Below, one piece after another: positions 29,772 to 38,828 of a stretch of 64,000 nt of DNA. Both the position numbers and the translations under genes were made by a program. The notes under the pieces were generated by a model. That model did not search any database. It had not been told where the DNA came from and worked only from the letters and a program-made list of their open reading frames with translations. The stretch comes from Planctomycetota bacterium (lineage in GTDB: Bacteria > Planctomycetota > UBA11346). The DNA lies in NCBI GenBank assembly GCA_014193115.1, contig BJHQ01000014.1:1-64000 (forward strand). The letters are read 5' to 3'. The stretch's first letter is position 1; the number at the start of each line of letters is the position of its first letter.

Positions 29772-30827
29772 ATGGAAAACATCCGTCTTGGGTTCGTCGG
29801 CGTCGGCGGCATGGGCCAGATGGCCCACCTCCGCAACTACCTGACCATTCCCGGATGCACCGTCGCGGCGATCGCCGAGATCCGGCCGCAGACCGCCCGT
29901 CTGGTCGCAGACCGCCATGGCATTGCCGGAGTCTACGCCGATCACCGCGAGATGCTGGCCAAGGAGCAGCTCGATGGCGTGGTCGCCAGCCAGCAATTCG
30001 GCCACCATGCCGCGCTGCTGCCTGAGATTTATCCGCACGTCCGCCGGGTGCTGACCGAAAAACCCTTGTGCATCAATGCCGATGTCGGCGCCAAGTTGGT
30101 GACGGCCGCCGCCGCCGCCGGCTGCACCCACATGGTCGGCTATCACAAGCGCAGCGATCCGGCGACGATCTGGGCCAAGGCCAAGATCGCTGAACTGACC
30201 GCCAGCGGCCGGCTCGGGAAACTGACCTATGTCCGCATCCTGATGCCGGCGGGCGATTGGATCGCCAACGGCCGGATCGGGCTGCTCAGCGCCAACGACA
30301 AGCCGGCCGGCCCGTCGCCAGAAAGCGAGCCGCGCCCCTCCGACCTGGACGAGGCGACCTACAAGAAATACGTCGATTTCGTCAATTATTACATCCACCA
30401 GGTCAACCTGATGCGCCATCTCATCGGCGGTCCGTACCAGGTGACCTATGCCGAGAAGACCGGCGTGCTGCTCGCGGTTGAGAGCGCCGCTGGCATCGCC
30501 GGCACGATCGAGATGACGCCCTACCGCACGACCATCGACTGGCAGGAGGAAGCCCTGGTCTGCTTCGAAAAAGGCTGGGTGCGGCTGACCTTGCCGGCGC
30601 CGCTGGCAACCAACCGGGCCGGCACCGTCGAGGTCTACTCCGATCCCGACGGCGGTCCTCCGGAGCGGACCTCCCCGACCCTTCCGTGGGTCCATGCGAT
30701 GCGTCAGCAGGCGCTCAATTTCGTTGCGGTGTGCCGCGGCGAAATCGCACCACCGTGCGCCGCCGCCGAGGCTGTTGAGGATCTGCGCATCGCCCGCGAT
30801 TACATCCGCCTGCGCTTCGGCGTCTGA
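29772..30827 (+). CDS. Gfo/Idh/MocA-family oxidoreductase
   Basis: A 351-residue NAD(P)-dependent sugar oxidoreductase-type protein. The N-terminal Rossmann fold starts with RLGFVGVGGMGQMAHL, and the family EKPLCIN motif is at about 97. The expected catalytic Lys is in that motif. The C-terminal half (about 130-351) is the substrate-binding sheet, with the YYIHQVNLMRHL segment that often places the catalytic His. The family oxidises or rearranges sugars and inositols and is expanded in planctomycetes. The FG-GAP gene follows after 14 bases, suggesting co-transcription. Confidence 0.9.
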   Translation: MENIRLGFVGVGGMGQMAHLRNYLTIPGCTVAAIAEIRPQTARLVADRHGIAGVYADHREMLAKEQLDGVVASQQFGHHAALLPEIYPHVRRVLTEKPLCINADVGAKLVTAAAAAGCTHMVGYHKRSDPATIWAKAKIAELTASGRLGKLTYVRILMPAGDWIANGRIGLLSANDKPAGPSPESEPRPSDLDEATYKKYVDFVNYYIHQVNLMRHLIGGPYQVTYAEKTGVLLAVESAAGIAGTIEMTPYRTTIDWQEEALVCFEKGWVRLTLPAPLATNRAGTVEVYSDPDGGPPERTSPTLPWVHAMRQQALNFVAVCRGEIAPPCAAAEAVEDLRIARDYIRLRFGV

Positions 30828-30841
30828 ACAGGAACCAGATC

Positions 30842-31945
30842 ATGCCCGTCCGATGGCGCAAACAGTGGATCAGCGACGACAGCTTCGAAGCTGCCGGTGT
30901 GGTCGATGTCGATGGCGATGGCGTGCTCGACATCGTCTGCGGCGGTTTCTGGTACCAGGGACCGGATTTCCGGCGCAAGCATGCGCTCTGCCCGGTCCGA
31001 GCCGAAGGCGAGTACTACGACGATTTCTCGGCTATTTTCCTGGACATCGATGGCGACGGTCGGCCCGACCTGGTCACCGGCGGGTGGTGGGGACAGGCCC
31101 TGCGCTGGCGCAAGAATCCCGGCCAGGCCGGCAAACCGTGGGTCGAGACGGTCATCGCTGAGGTCGGCAACATCGAGACCACCCGGGCCTGGGATCTCGA
31201 CGGCGACGGCGTGGTCGAACTGGTGCCGAACACCCCCGGCCGGCGCGAAGTCCGCGCTTACCGCCTGCGCCGCGACGCCAACGGGAAAGGCACCGGCGCC
31301 TTCGACGAGCACCTGCTGTTCACCTTCCCCGAAGGCCAGAAGCAGGGCCACGGTCTGGGTTGCGGCGATATCGCCGGCCATGGCCGGATGGACCTGGTCT
31401 TCGCCACCGGCTGGCTCGAAGCCCCGGCCGATCCCTGGACAGGCACCTGGATCTGGCATCCCGCCGGCTGGAAGCTGCCGTGGTGGGCGGCGAGCGTTCC
31501 GATGCTGGTGGTCGACGTGAACGGCGACGGCGTCAACGACCTGATCGTCGGCAATGCCCATGGCTACGGCCTGTCGTGGATCGAGCAGCGGCGGGTGCCT
31601 GGCGGCGAGAGCCAATGGATCCTGCACCCGATCGATCCGTTCAACGCCCAGTACCACGACCTGGCCTGGGCCGACATCGACGGCGACGGCATCCCCGAGC
31701 TGATCACCGGCAAGCGCCATCGCGCCCACAACGGCAACGACCCCGGCGAATTTGACGATTATGGTTCGTACTACTTCAAATGGACCGGCAGCGGCTTCGC
31801 CAAGCAGGTGATCGATTACGGTCCGCTCGGCGTCGGCAAAGGCGTCGGCATCCACTTCGCCCTGGCCGATCTCACCGGCAGCGGCCGACTCGACCTGGTC
31901 GCTCCGGGCAAGGACGGGCTGTTCGTGTACTTCAATCTGGGCTGA
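30842..31945 (+). CDS. FG-GAP/VCBS-repeat protein
   Basis: A 367-residue protein made of about six or seven beta-propeller-type repeats, each with a calcium-binding loop such as DVDGDGVLDIVCGG, DIDGDGRPDLVTGG, DLDGDGVVELVP, DVNGDGVNDLIVG and DIDGDGIPELITG. This is the integrin-like FG-GAP fold. No signal peptide is visible, which is odd for a calcium-binding propeller normally outside the cell; either it is cytoplasmic or the true start lies elsewhere. Its tight spacing after the Gfo/Idh/MocA gene suggests a joint role, possibly in sugar handling. Confidence 0.85.
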   Translation: MPVRWRKQWISDDSFEAAGVVDVDGDGVLDIVCGGFWYQGPDFRRKHALCPVRAEGEYYDDFSAIFLDIDGDGRPDLVTGGWWGQALRWRKNPGQAGKPWVETVIAEVGNIETTRAWDLDGDGVVELVPNTPGRREVRAYRLRRDANGKGTGAFDEHLLFTFPEGQKQGHGLGCGDIAGHGRMDLVFATGWLEAPADPWTGTWIWHPAGWKLPWWAASVPMLVVDVNGDGVNDLIVGNAHGYGLSWIEQRRVPGGESQWILHPIDPFNAQYHDLAWADIDGDGIPELITGKRHRAHNGNDPGEFDDYGSYYFKWTGSGFAKQVIDYGPLGVGKGVGIHFALADLTGSGRLDLVAPGKDGLFVYFNLG

Positions 31946-32020
31946 CCAGGCCGGCCCCAGCTCGCGCCGTCGGGCCTAAGTTCGCGCCATCCGGCGCTCC
32001 CCGGCGCAGCCTGCGGCTGC

Positions 32021-32365
32021 TCAGGTTCCCTTGGGCTTGGCCCGCGGATCGACCAGCTTGCCATCCTTCAGGATTTTGCCTTCCTTTGCGGCCTTGGCCC
32101 AGATCGTCCGCTGATCGGCGGACAAGCCCTGGAACATCCGCCGGGACTCGAGGGAGCTGAAGCCCACGGCGACGGTCAGGTCGAGGGTCTTGAACACCAC
32201 CACGTCGAGGCTGCCGTTCACCCGGTCGCCGGTGTAGACATCGTAGGCGTTGACCGCCTTGAGCGTCGGCAGGCTCTGGCCGCCACAGCAGCCACCTTCA
32301 TAGGCCGCAGCAGCAGGCAGCACGTTGACGGCGGACAGGGCGAGGAGGGCGGCGAGGAGTCGCAT
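32021..32365 (-). CDS. Small exported protein of unknown function
   Basis: A protein of about 114 residues with a signal peptide (MRLLAALLALSAVNVLPAAAA) followed by YEGGCCGGQ, so the mature N-terminus carries two adjacent cysteines. The rest contains NAYDVYTGDRVNGSLDVVVFK and a basic C-terminus. No family was recognised. Upstream in-frame ATGs at 32392 and 32419 are possible alternative starts, with no convincing Shine-Dalgarno at any of them. It is divergent from the glutamate dehydrogenase gene. Confidence 0.5.
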   Translation of the reverse strand: MRLLAALLALSAVNVLPAAAAYEGGCCGGQSLPTLKAVNAYDVYTGDRVNGSLDVVVFKTLDLTVAVGFSSLESRRMFQGLSADQRTIWAKAAKEGKILKDGKLVDPRAKPKGT

Positions 32366-32565
32366 CGTGTTCACCAGGGTGGAAGCGGTCATCAGGACGG
32401 GAGCGGTTGGCGAACTCATAACCCGTGCGCACGGAAGTCCAGCGACCGGTCACGCCGGATCGTTCTGGTGCGGTGCCGAGTTCAGGCTGGTGCAGAGATG
32501 ACCGGATGGCGTTGCCGGCCGCCCGTGGCCGGCGTAGGCTCCACCGATCCTCCTCAGAGACCGCC

Positions 32566-35532
32566 ATGACCGACCCGCTCCTTGATCGCATCCAGTCGCA
32601 CCTGCTGGCGGATCTGGCCCAGACGGTGACCTGGTTCCGGTCGGCGATGCCTGCGTATTACCTGGCGAATACGCCGGATGCCGAGCAGGAACGGCACCTG
32701 GAAATCCTCCACGCCGCCCGCCGCGCCGCGGCCCGGTCGAACGGATCGGACTCGGCGCTGACCCTGGTCGATGACGCCGAAGCCGGGAAATTGCTGGTGG
32801 TCGGCATCCCCGGCCGGCACCGCCTGCTTGATGTCATCAACCTGGTCGATGGCAGCCGGCTGGCCGAACGTCCGATCCACTGGGTCGAGCTGCACACCGC
32901 CAGCGACCATGCCTTGTTCCTCGATTCGTTCAGCTATGGCCCCGGGGTGGCGCCGGCCGGGTTCGATCTGGCCGCCCATAAACAGGCGATTCTGGACGCG
33001 GCCTGCGGCGAGGACGACCGCTGCTCCCGCAATGCCGGGCGGTTCCTCGAAGCGGTGGACCAGGGCTACCTCGCCCGCAGCCGGGTCGAACGGGTGGTCC
33101 GCCATCTGAAGGCGTGGTCGTTGCTTACCGCCGCCGAAGATGTGTCGGTGCAGGTCGAACGCGGGGTCGAAGGCACGACTTCGGCGCGCCTGCTGCTCGC
33201 CTGCGGCGCGGCGGCGCCCTGGCCGGTGCTGGCCCACGCCGCCCGGGTACTCCATCGCCACCGGCTCAGCCTGGCCCGCGGCTACCTCGACTGGGTGCCA
33301 GCAGTCGAAGGCACCAGCCGGACGTTGATCGCCAGCTTCTATGTCACCAAGTCCGGCGGTGCCGCCGACGAGGCGCTGCTCGCCGCCGCCGCATCAGATC
33401 TCGCGGCCATCCACCGCACCGTCGCCGACGATCTGCTGAAGCTCTATCTGGATGGCACCTATGGCCTCGATCAGCTCGAACAGCTGCGCGCGCTGCTCGC
33501 CATCGCCAACCAGATCGTCGGGCCCGACCATCCGTACCTGGATCTCGAAGAAGCCGGGCACCAGGCCTTTTCCGACCAGATCGATTTGTGCCGCGGTTTG
33601 TGCCAGCAACTCGCCGGCCGATTCTTTCCCACGACCACCGAACCCCAGGCGACCTGGGAGAAGCGCCAACGCGACCTGTCCACCCGCTGCCGGGCAGTGG
33701 AGCCGCGGTCCCAGGCGGTGGCGCTGGAGGCGATGCTCCATGTCCTCGGCCACATCCGTCTGATCAACGCCTGGCGTCCCGGGCGGCTGGGCATCGCCTG
33801 CAAACTCGATCCGGCGGTGCTGCCCGAAGCGCGCTTCCCGCACCGGCCGTTCGGCGTGTTCGCCTTCGCCGGCGCCCACGCCCGCGGCTTCCACATCCGC
33901 TTCCGCCCGTCGGCCCGCGGCGGTCTGCGCCTGCTCATCCCGCGCAACGCCGCCCAGTACGCCCGGGCCCGGGACGGTCTGCTCAAAGAGGTCTACGACC
34001 TGGCCTGGGCCCAGCAGCTGAAAAACAAGGACATTCCCGAGGGCGGCTCGAAATGCATCGCCCTGGTCGAGCACGGCGCTGCTGACCTCGCGGTGCGCCA
34101 GGTGGTCGACAGCCTGATCGACCTGATCCTGCCCGCCGACAAGGTTCCCGAGGTCGTCGGCCCCCACGGCACCGGCCACGACGCGGCGCTGATCTTCCTC
34201 GGCCCCGACGAGAACATGACGCCGGAACGGATCGCCTGGGTCGCCGCCCGGGCCCAGGCCCGGGGCGTGCGCCACCACGCCACGCTGATGTCGAGCAAGC
34301 CCGGCGCGGGCATCAACCACAAGGAATTCGGCGTCACCAGCGAAGGCATCTTCACCTGGATCAGCGCCGTGCTGCCGGTCGCCGGAATCGCCAACGAGGC
34401 GTCCTACACGGTCAAGCTCACCGGCGGTCCGGATGGCGATGTCGGCGGAAACCTGCTGAAAATCCTGGCTCGCGAGCATCGCAAGCGCTGCCAGGTGGTG
34501 GCCATCGCCGACGGCACCGGCTGCGCCGAGGACCCCGCCGGCCTCGACTGGGACGAGCTGCTCCGCCTGGTCAAGGAAAGCCAGGGCATTGCCGCCTTCG
34601 ATCCGGCCAGGCTGTCGAAACGCGGCGGCCGGGTCCTGCCGGCTACCGACAAAGCCGGCGAGGATGCCCGCAATTCCCTGCATAACCGCATCGTCGCCGA
34701 TCTGTTCGTGCCCTGCGGCGGCCGTCCCGCCACGATCAATGACGACAACTGGCAGCAGTTCCTCGCCCCAGGCGGCCGGCCCAGCGCCAAGGCCATGATC
34801 GAAGGCGCCAACATTTTCCTATCGCCCGGCGCCCGCCAGCACCTAGAGGACGCCGGCCTGATCGTCATCAAGGACAGCAGCGCCAACAAAGGCGGCGTGA
34901 TCTGCTCATCGTACGAAGTCCTCGCCGGCCTGGTGCTGAGCGACGACGAGTTCCTGGCGATCAAGCCGCGCTACGTCCGCGACGTGGTCGAGCTGATCCG
35001 CTCCGCCGCCCAGAGCGAGGCCAAAGCCCTGATCGCCGCCTGGAAACGCCGCGCCGAGCACGAGCGCCTGTCCGACCTGTCGGCCCAATTATCCGAAGAG
35101 ATCAACCGGGTGAGCGGACTGCTCGAACCGGTGATCTCGGGCCATCTCGACGACGACAGCCTGAAGGACACCTGGCGCGGCCACCTGGAGGCCCATTGCC
35201 CCCATGTGCTGATCGAAACCGGCCCCGACGGCCGCAGCCTGCGCGAGCGCATCCACAACCGCATCCCGCGCCCGCACAAGGTCGCCATCCTCGCCAAGCG
35301 CCTGGCCAGCCGCATGGTCTACAAAGAGGGCCTGACCTGGTGCCGCACCTACATCGCCGAAGAACGCCTGTGGGAAACCCTCGCCACCTATCTGGCGGCC
35401 GAAGCCCAAGTCCAAGCGGTGTGCTTCCACCTCGCCGGCTTGAACCTGCCCGGCGGCGAAGAACTGGTCCGGGTCATCGCCGCCGGCGCCCAGCGCGAAC
35501 TGGTGCGGCGGCGATTGGGGCAGGAGTTTTAG
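32566..35532 (+). CDS. NAD-dependent glutamate dehydrogenase, large type
   Basis: A 988-residue enzyme for glutamate deamination to 2-oxoglutarate and ammonium. The N-terminal half is the regulatory/helical part seen in large (about 115 or 180 kDa class) GDHs. The catalytic domain contains PEGGSKCIALVEHG with the substrate Lys near 496, and the MSSKPGAGINHKEFGVTSEG segment. The NAD-binding Rossmann region has the ANIFLSPGARQHL and SSANKGGVICSSYEVLAG motifs typical of the class. Such enzymes are usually catabolic and allosterically controlled. The start at 32566 lies shortly after a CCTCAGAGA sequence, a weak ribosome site. Confidence 0.92.
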   Translation: MTDPLLDRIQSHLLADLAQTVTWFRSAMPAYYLANTPDAEQERHLEILHAARRAAARSNGSDSALTLVDDAEAGKLLVVGIPGRHRLLDVINLVDGSRLAERPIHWVELHTASDHALFLDSFSYGPGVAPAGFDLAAHKQAILDAACGEDDRCSRNAGRFLEAVDQGYLARSRVERVVRHLKAWSLLTAAEDVSVQVERGVEGTTSARLLLACGAAAPWPVLAHAARVLHRHRLSLARGYLDWVPAVEGTSRTLIASFYVTKSGGAADEALLAAAASDLAAIHRTVADDLLKLYLDGTYGLDQLEQLRALLAIANQIVGPDHPYLDLEEAGHQAFSDQIDLCRGLCQQLAGRFFPTTTEPQATWEKRQRDLSTRCRAVEPRSQAVALEAMLHVLGHIRLINAWRPGRLGIACKLDPAVLPEARFPHRPFGVFAFAGAHARGFHIRFRPSARGGLRLLIPRNAAQYARARDGLLKEVYDLAWAQQLKNKDIPEGGSKCIALVEHGAADLAVRQVVDSLIDLILPADKVPEVVGPHGTGHDAALIFLGPDENMTPERIAWVAARAQARGVRHHATLMSSKPGAGINHKEFGVTSEGIFTWISAVLPVAGIANEASYTVKLTGGPDGDVGGNLLKILAREHRKRCQVVAIADGTGCAEDPAGLDWDELLRLVKESQGIAAFDPARLSKRGGRVLPATDKAGEDARNSLHNRIVADLFVPCGGRPATINDDNWQQFLAPGGRPSAKAMIEGANIFLSPGARQHLEDAGLIVIKDSSANKGGVICSSYEVLAGLVLSDDEFLAIKPRYVRDVVELIRSAAQSEAKALIAAWKRRAEHERLSDLSAQLSEEINRVSGLLEPVISGHLDDDSLKDTWRGHLEAHCPHVLIETGPDGRSLRERIHNRIPRPHKVAILAKRLASRMVYKEGLTWCRTYIAEERLWETLATYLAAEAQVQAVCFHLAGLNLPGGEELVRVIAAGAQRELVRRRLGQEF

Positions 35533-35540
35533 CAGAAAGC

Positions 35541-35740
35541 GCTGGACGCCGAGCACCAGCTCGGCTGGATTGGGTCGGAACTGCCGAGCGCTGGGAGCCA
35601 TTTCGGCAGAGAAGCGCCTGAGCTTCCGCGCCTGGGAGCGCCGAGCGCCAGCTCGGCTGGGTTTGGCTTGGCTTGGCTAGATTTTTACCTGGTATTGATT
35701 CAGATCCGCCTCTTGCCGAGCTGGCGCTCGGCGCTCCAAG
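35541..35740. repeat. Cluster of family-B REP-like repeats, inverted pair
   Basis: A variant copy lies at 35541-35565. An intact direct copy is at 35632-35657 and an intact inverted copy at 35715-35740. The last two face each other about 57 bases apart, like a REP doublet. This fills the space between the glutamate dehydrogenase stop and the convergent pseudopilin-like gene. Confidence 0.85.
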
Positions 35741-35746
35741 CGGCAT

Positions 35747-36544
35747 TCAGCGCAGGTAGCAGCGTGTTGCGGATCCGCCGCCGGCGCACCAGGGATCGCC
35801 GCCGTCGTCGGTGCTGGTCCACGGATCGTCGTCGCCTGGCAAACCATGGATGTGGCCGCCAGTAATCCTCTCATCGCTTGCGCAGGTCAGTCCCCGCACG
35901 GGCTGAAAGTGCATGTCCCCGAAAACGGCATTGGCCGAGTGAGAGCAACTTCCCGTCTGGCGCTGATGGACGAATCCCAGATATCGGGTTGCCCACTGCC
36001 AAGTGGTTTCTGGAATGACATGGACATGAGAGAAACGATCCGCCAGCAGCACTCGTCCCGCTGACATCGACGGCGAAGCTGCCCAATCGTAGACATAGGC
36101 CGGCTCCCACGTCCCGGCGTGGATAGCGGCGGCCCAGGCCGAACGGTCCCACTCCATGCCCAGCTCGGGAGGCAGTCGATTTTTGCGCTGGCTGAGGCAG
36201 CGCAGCACCTGTGGACGCAACTCACCTCCGGACCAGCGGAAGAGCAGCTCCAAACTCGCAGCCGTGGTGGCGAGTCCGTCGGGTTTGCCGGTGGTGGTGC
36301 GACCCTCAGCATCCACGAGCCACACCGGCAAGTCTCCGTCGTGGGCGTTTTGGTAGGTCCGAATTGCCAAGCCGATCTGCTTGAGGTTGCTCACGCATGC
36401 CTGGGATTCCTTAGACCTAGCATAACAATTGGAGCCCGTAGCGGGAATAAGCCCAGCCAAGACCAAGCACGCAACCAGCACTACCGCCACGACCTGAAAC
36501 ACCGTTCTTCCGACTCGCGCTTGCGATCCGAACGCGCAGCTCAT
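35747..36544 (-). CDS. Pseudopilin-like/DUF1559-related protein lacking the prepilin motif
   Basis: 265 residues. An N-terminal hydrophobic helix (VFQVVAVVLVACLVLAGLIPATG) is followed by QACVSNLKQIGLAIRTYQNAHDGDLP, the segment that follows the helix in DUF1559/pseudopilin proteins abundant in planctomycetes. The usual GFTLIELL prepilin cleavage motif is missing. The C-terminal half contains the FGDMHFQPVRG-type strand also seen in that family. The ATG overlaps the stop of the preceding membrane gene in an ATGA, so the two are translationally coupled and probably work together at the membrane. Confidence 0.7.
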   Translation of the reverse strand: MSCAFGSQARVGRTVFQVVAVVLVACLVLAGLIPATGSNCYARSKESQACVSNLKQIGLAIRTYQNAHDGDLPVWLVDAEGRTTTGKPDGLATTAASLELLFRWSGGELRPQVLRCLSQRKNRLPPELGMEWDRSAWAAAIHAGTWEPAYVYDWAASPSMSAGRVLLADRFSHVHVIPETTWQWATRYLGFVHQRQTGSCSHSANAVFGDMHFQPVRGLTCASDERITGGHIHGLPGDDDPWTSTDDGGDPWCAGGGSATRCYLR

Positions 36545-38649
36545 GCGGCACCTCCAGACAGCGCCTGCGGCTGGCCAAGCGCCTGCGGCTGGACGAGCGC
36601 CCGCGACTGGACGAGCGCTTGCGGCTGAGCCAGCACCCGTCTCCGGCTGGCCCACAGCCCAAGTCCGAGCAGCGCGAAGGCCGCAATCAACCCGCTCCAC
36701 GCCAGGTGGCGGCGGATCAGGCTGACCAGATCGCTGGCGACGACCACGGCGGCGATGCCGGCGATCCATGGGTCGCGGCGCCGCCAAGCCAGTACGGCGA
36801 GTTCTCCGCACAGCGCCGTGCCCCAGGCCAGGCCGATCAGGAAGCCCAGGTCGAGTTCCCGGCGCAGCGCCAAGCCGGTGATCGCCAATCCAAAGGCGGC
36901 GAAAATCGCCGGAATCCGATGGCGATCGACGGGTGCGACCAGTGCGACCAGGACCAGAGCCTGGCACCCGCCGAGCAGGGTGATCAGGACCGCCGTACCG
37001 TGGGTCGCGGGAAGGTCGAAACCCGCGGCGATCGACACGCTGCGTCCCGCCACCAGTCCGAGATGCAGCGCCGCGATGGCCAACGCCTCGACCGAATCGC
37101 GCCGCCAGGCGAGGGCCAGCCAGAGCAGCCCGGCGACCGCGGCTCCGGTCGGAACGGTCCACTGCGCGCTTGGGATCGGCAGCCAGGAACTATCGGCAGG
37201 AATGGCATTGGCCACGGCGATGGCGGCGATCCCGACGGCCTCGATCGCCGGGCCGAGGGCTCCGAACGGCTTCCAACGCCACCACGCCAACGCCAGCAGC
37301 AGACCGGTTCCGGCCAGATGCAGCGGGTCGCCGGCATGACCGAGCACAGCCACGGCAAGCACGACCACGAGCACGAACCCCCACTGGCGGAGCAGCCTCG
37401 CCGGCCACCACCGACCGGTCAGGGCTGCGCCCAGCACCGCCACCGGCAGCGCCAGCGCCAGCCATTCGCCCCATCTCGATTCGACGGCGAACAGCAGGGT
37501 GTGGACCGCCGCCTGGATCAGCGCCACGACGATCAGCACGGCGATCCAGATCCAGCCCAGCCACGGCTGGGAAAGCAGCGGCTGATCAGGCCGATTGCGC
37601 CAAGCCGCCGCTGCCGGCAACAGCAACGCCACCGCGAGACCAGGCAGCCACCAGCCGAAACGTTGGACAGTCGACGCGGTGGTCGGAACCTGGCCCCACG
37701 CACTCGCATCGCTGTCCACGTCGCTGCGCCAGGCGAGCAGCGCCGGCCACAGCAGCATCCACCCGACCAGGATCGCGCCGGACATCAGGAGCGGACTGGG
37801 AACCACTGCGCCTTGGCCTTGCCCGAGGCGGCGCAGAACCACCGGGGCGAATCCAGCCACGATGGCGCAGCCGGCGAGACCCAGGGCGAGGCTGCGGGCG
37901 AGGCCGCCGAGGGCGATGGTCGACACCGCAAGTCCGGCTCCGCCGATCAGCACCGCCGACAGCAGCGCTGGACCGACGGCATCGGGATTGGAGCGGATCC
38001 ATCCGAGCAGAACCACCACCACGGCGAGCAAGCAAGCGAGGTAGACTTCCACCACCCCGACCACCGCGCTGCGCTCCCACACGGCCCCAGTATCGGTCAT
38101 CGCCGGCGCCAAGAGCGCCGCTGCAGAGCCGAGCAGGCAGGCCACGGACACCAGATAGATCATGCTGGTCACGGTCGGAATCTGCCAGAACCCACGCTCA
38201 ACGTCAGCGCCCGCCGCTGGGAGCGCCGAGCACCTGCTCAGCTGGATTGGGTTGGCGCTGGGCTGGATTTGGCTGGCGCTGGGCTGGCCTGGGAGCGCCG
38301 AGCGCCTGCTCGGCTGGATTGGGTTGGCGCTGTGATGCGACTCGTCGGAGCTACTGGCCGAGCTGGCGCTCGGCGCTCCCAGGGCTCCGCTGCTGGCCGG
38401 GTCCGAGCGCCTGCTCGGCTGGATTGGGTCGGCGCTGTGATGCGACTCGTCGGAGCTGCTGGCCGAGCTGGCGCTCGGCGCTCCCAGGGCTCCGCTGCTG
38501 GCCGGGTCCGAGCGCCTGCTCGGCTGGATTGGGGTGGCGCTGTGATGCGACTCGTCGGAGGTACTGGCCGAGCTGGCGCTCGGCGCTTCCAGGTTCGGCG
38601 CTGCTGGGCTGGGGTTCGACGGTTCCGGGGACGGTGCTTGGGGATCCAT
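36541..38649 (-). CDS. Polytopic membrane protein with repeat-derived N-terminus
   Basis: 702 residues. The first about 150 residues are Ser/Pro/Ala-rich and contain nearly three copies of a 35-residue repeat (with SDESHHS, IQPSRRSDPASSGALG), encoded by a 105-bp DNA repeat made of family-B REP-like hairpins. About 18-20 membrane helices follow, similar in layout to DUF2339-type membrane proteins, though no specific motif confirms that. The C-terminus has a hexapeptide repeat (VQPQAL type, 36561-36632). Function is unknown. It overlaps the next gene by 4 bases and is divergent from an XRE regulator. Confidence 0.7.
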   Translation of the reverse strand: MDPQAPSPEPSNPSPAAPNLEAPSASSASTSDESHHSATPIQPSRRSDPASSGALGAPSASSASSSDESHHSADPIQPSRRSDPASSGALGAPSASSASSSDESHHSANPIQPSRRSALPGQPSASQIQPSANPIQLSRCSALPAAGADVERGFWQIPTVTSMIYLVSVACLLGSAAALLAPAMTDTGAVWERSAVVGVVEVYLACLLAVVVVLLGWIRSNPDAVGPALLSAVLIGGAGLAVSTIALGGLARSLALGLAGCAIVAGFAPVVLRRLGQGQGAVVPSPLLMSGAILVGWMLLWPALLAWRSDVDSDASAWGQVPTTASTVQRFGWWLPGLAVALLLPAAAAWRNRPDQPLLSQPWLGWIWIAVLIVVALIQAAVHTLLFAVESRWGEWLALALPVAVLGAALTGRWWPARLLRQWGFVLVVVLAVAVLGHAGDPLHLAGTGLLLALAWWRWKPFGALGPAIEAVGIAAIAVANAIPADSSWLPIPSAQWTVPTGAAVAGLLWLALAWRRDSVEALAIAALHLGLVAGRSVSIAAGFDLPATHGTAVLITLLGGCQALVLVALVAPVDRHRIPAIFAAFGLAITGLALRRELDLGFLIGLAWGTALCGELAVLAWRRRDPWIAGIAAVVVASDLVSLIRRHLAWSGLIAAFALLGLGLWASRRRVLAQPQALVQSRALVQPQALGQPQALSGGAA
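36561..36632. repeat. 18-bp in-frame tandem repeat (4 copies)
   Basis: Units such as GCGCCTGCGGCTGGACGA repeat four times with a few changes, encoding a hexapeptide repeat at the C-terminus of the polytopic membrane protein. Confidence 0.85.
38217..38592. repeat. Family-B REP-like repeats forming 105-bp in-frame repeats inside a coding sequence
   Basis: Direct hairpin copies are at 38217-38242 (variant) and 38289-38314. Core-only copies lie near 38404 and 38509. Inverted copies are at 38357-38382, 38462-38487 and 38567-38592. The period of the last three units is exactly 105 bp (landmark at 38301, 38406 and 38511), so the frame of the membrane protein gene is preserved. Confidence 0.9.
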
Positions 38650-38828
38650 GGCGACCTCACTGGCACCCAGTCTCGCGCGACCATCCCGATATGGAGCGAT
38701 GCGTTGGCCTGCAAGTTGCACCGTACTGCAATCCAGCGTTCGGCTCGCGCCGGAACCTTGGGAAAAGACCTGGAGGAATCCTTCATTCCGTGATCTTGCG
38801 GAAATCCGCAACGAGGCATGCTGCGGGC

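Noticed and set aside
36619-38793. A 724-codon plus-strand frame opposite the polytopic membrane gene
   Set aside because: Gln/Arg-rich shadow; the minus frame gives regular membrane helices and couples to its neighbour.
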